Below are positions 54,424 through 55,061 of a DNA stretch of 55,061 bases, one piece after another. A program made the position numbers and the translations under genes. The stretch's first letter is position 1; each line of letters starts with the position of its first letter. The notes under the pieces are model-generated. The model ran no database searches and was not told where the DNA came from. It was given only the letters and a program-made list of their open reading frames with translations. The DNA is from a virus, in the IMG/VR virus record IMGVR_UViG_3300021420_000042, positions 1 through 55,061 of that record, one strand, 5' to 3'.

Positions 54424-54607
54424 TTTCAACTCCATTGGTAAGGGAACGAGGTTTCATTTTTTTGTTTGGTAGCGACTTGATGACGGTTTCGGCGATCATG
54501 CGCGCCAGCAACAATCGGGTTGGTGCATAGCCGCACATCCGATCAGGCCCGGTCGAGTTATAGCTAAAGCCGTCCGGATGTTCGCTGATCGTGATGGTGA
54601 TCGGCAT
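54392..54607 (-). CDS. Small hypothetical protein
   Basis: 71 residues: MPITITISEHPDGFSYNSTG, then LLLARMIAETVIKSLPNKKM. The last 32 bases overlap the next gene, and the shared leader element lies within them. Function unknown. Confidence 0.5.
   Translation of the reverse strand: MPITITISEHPDGFSYNSTGPDRMCGYAPTRLLLARMIAETVIKSLPNKKMKPRSLTNGVENVSAKGNSST
54425..54448 (-). promoter_or_regulatory. Shared leader element before the 54423 gene
   Basis: On the minus strand CGTTCCCTTACC (54448-54437), then AATGGAGT with the Shine-Dalgarno, a few bases before the ATG at 54423. It lies in the coding 3' end of the upstream small gene. Confidence 0.55.
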
Positions 54608-54676
54608 CGAGGCTCCCGCCCATGTTGGCTCATATGTGAGCCTTGATGCGACACCGAGTCAAGCTGATTGTTGCGG

Positions 54677-55060
54677 TTATGCATTGGCCTCCCTGGCGCG
54701 CCGCGTGATCCAGGCGCGCTGTTGCGGCGACAGGCCAGCGGCCTTGGCCTTCTTGGCCTTGGCTTTGGTCCGGCGTGTCGCCAAGCGGACGGCCCTGACC
54801 TTGGCGTCGGCCTTGGCTTTTTTCTCGGCCTCAAGCTGCGGATGATACCAGCGCGCCCGTCGCAAATCCCATATCGAGCCGGGCAACCATGTGCCGTTGC
54901 GCGCCTTGCCTTCCTTTTTGGTTTTCTTGTGCGCCACGATCTTGGCCTCGCGATCGGCGAGGATGGCGAGCGCTTCCGGCGTGACGTTGCGCGGCAGATA
55001 GGATTGCGCGATCGGTCGCGCGGGCGGCGGTGCCCAGGCATCGCGGCCGGCCTGCCCCGC
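54677..55060 (-). CDS. Hypothetical protein, N-terminus beyond the right edge
   Basis: 127 residues visible. The frame is open to the edge of the window: PPPARPIAQSYLPRNVTPEA, then ADREAKIVAHKKTKKEGKAR and GTWLPGSIWDLRRARWYHPQ, then an Ala/Lys-rich coiled region. A GTG at 54937 could be mistaken for the start, but the sequence before it is in the same frame and protein-like. Function unknown. Confidence 0.5.
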   Translation of the reverse strand, partial: AGQAGRDAWAPPPARPIAQSYLPRNVTPEALAILADREAKIVAHKKTKKEGKARNGTWLPGSIWDLRRARWYHPQLEAEKKAKADAKVRAVRLATRRTKAKAKKAKAAGLSPQQRAWITRRAREANA

Positions 55061-55061
55061 G

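Noticed and set aside
1-55061. CRISPR arrays, insertion sequences, rRNA
   Set aside because: No regularly spaced repeats, transposase motifs or rRNA-like sequence were seen.

Overview
This window is phage DNA throughout. It carries a contractile-tail baseplate and tail-fibre block, lysis genes, replication and recombination genes, and a complete lysogeny module: an S24-type repressor, a tyrosine integrase, an excisionase-like gene and an attachment site made from the 3' half of a tRNA-Lys gene. The attachment site lies inside the window with phage genes on both sides, so the sequence reads as a free, circular or metagenomic phage genome (attP) rather than an integrated prophage. Head, terminase, sheath and tube genes are not here and presumably lie beyond the left edge. 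The host is very probably an alphaproteobacterium, perhaps of the Rhizobiales. The signs are high GC, a GcrA-type zinc domain, a rhizobial-style XRE regulator, and relatives of the hopanoid-associated proteins HpnG and HpnI.

Layout. 1-8101 (+): baseplate hub, V, W and J proteins, an I-like protein with SPRY domains, and a tail fibre. 8129-9769 (+): endolysin and a nucleoside-phosphorylase-like protein. 9890-13863 (+): a tightly overlapping operon of metallophosphoesterase, HD hydrolase, nucleoside deoxyribosyltransferase, GT21 glycosyltransferase and an LpxH-like hydrolase, the last two suggesting envelope modification. 13871-16725 (-): small conserved phage genes. 16897-18638 (+): a five-gene operon of an XRE regulator followed by zinc-site proteins. 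18639-27205 (-): DnaB helicase, RlpA, and a MoxR-type ATPase / DUF3150-like / metallopeptidase-VWA module with repeated hairpins between its genes. 28101-28343 (+): a single small gene with its own terminator, a moron candidate. 28377-31771 (-): small genes, integrase, attP and excisionase. 31790-42845 (-): accessory genes, a DnaA-domain-IV-like protein, a 5'-deoxynucleotidase, a Bet/RecT annealing protein and a Gp157-like protein. 42925-44304 (-): a membrane protein and the repressor. 44660-52102 (+): early rightward operon with a DnaA-IV-like protein, dATP/dGTP diphosphohydrolase, RuvC, GcrA-like protein, DNA methyltransferase, replication protein and SSB. 52388-55060 (-): small genes including an XRE regulator.

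Two regulatory layers stand out. First, a 14-bp element (CGGTTAATTATACG and close variants, or a full palindrome) sits within or across promoter-like sequences at five places, two of them flanking the repressor side of the map. This looks like the repressor's operator set. Second, six mRNAs share a leader element (GTTCCCTTACC followed by a Shine-Dalgarno block) just upstream of their start codons. A gene-free interval at 52.2-52.4 kb, with a promoter-like start and a strong terminator, would give an RNA carrying the antisense of both leader blocks. In the two variant leaders the block-1 differences keep pairing through G-U wobbles. I propose a phage trans-acting small RNA controlling SSB, the annealing protein, the Gp157-like protein and three other genes; this is inferred from sequence alone.
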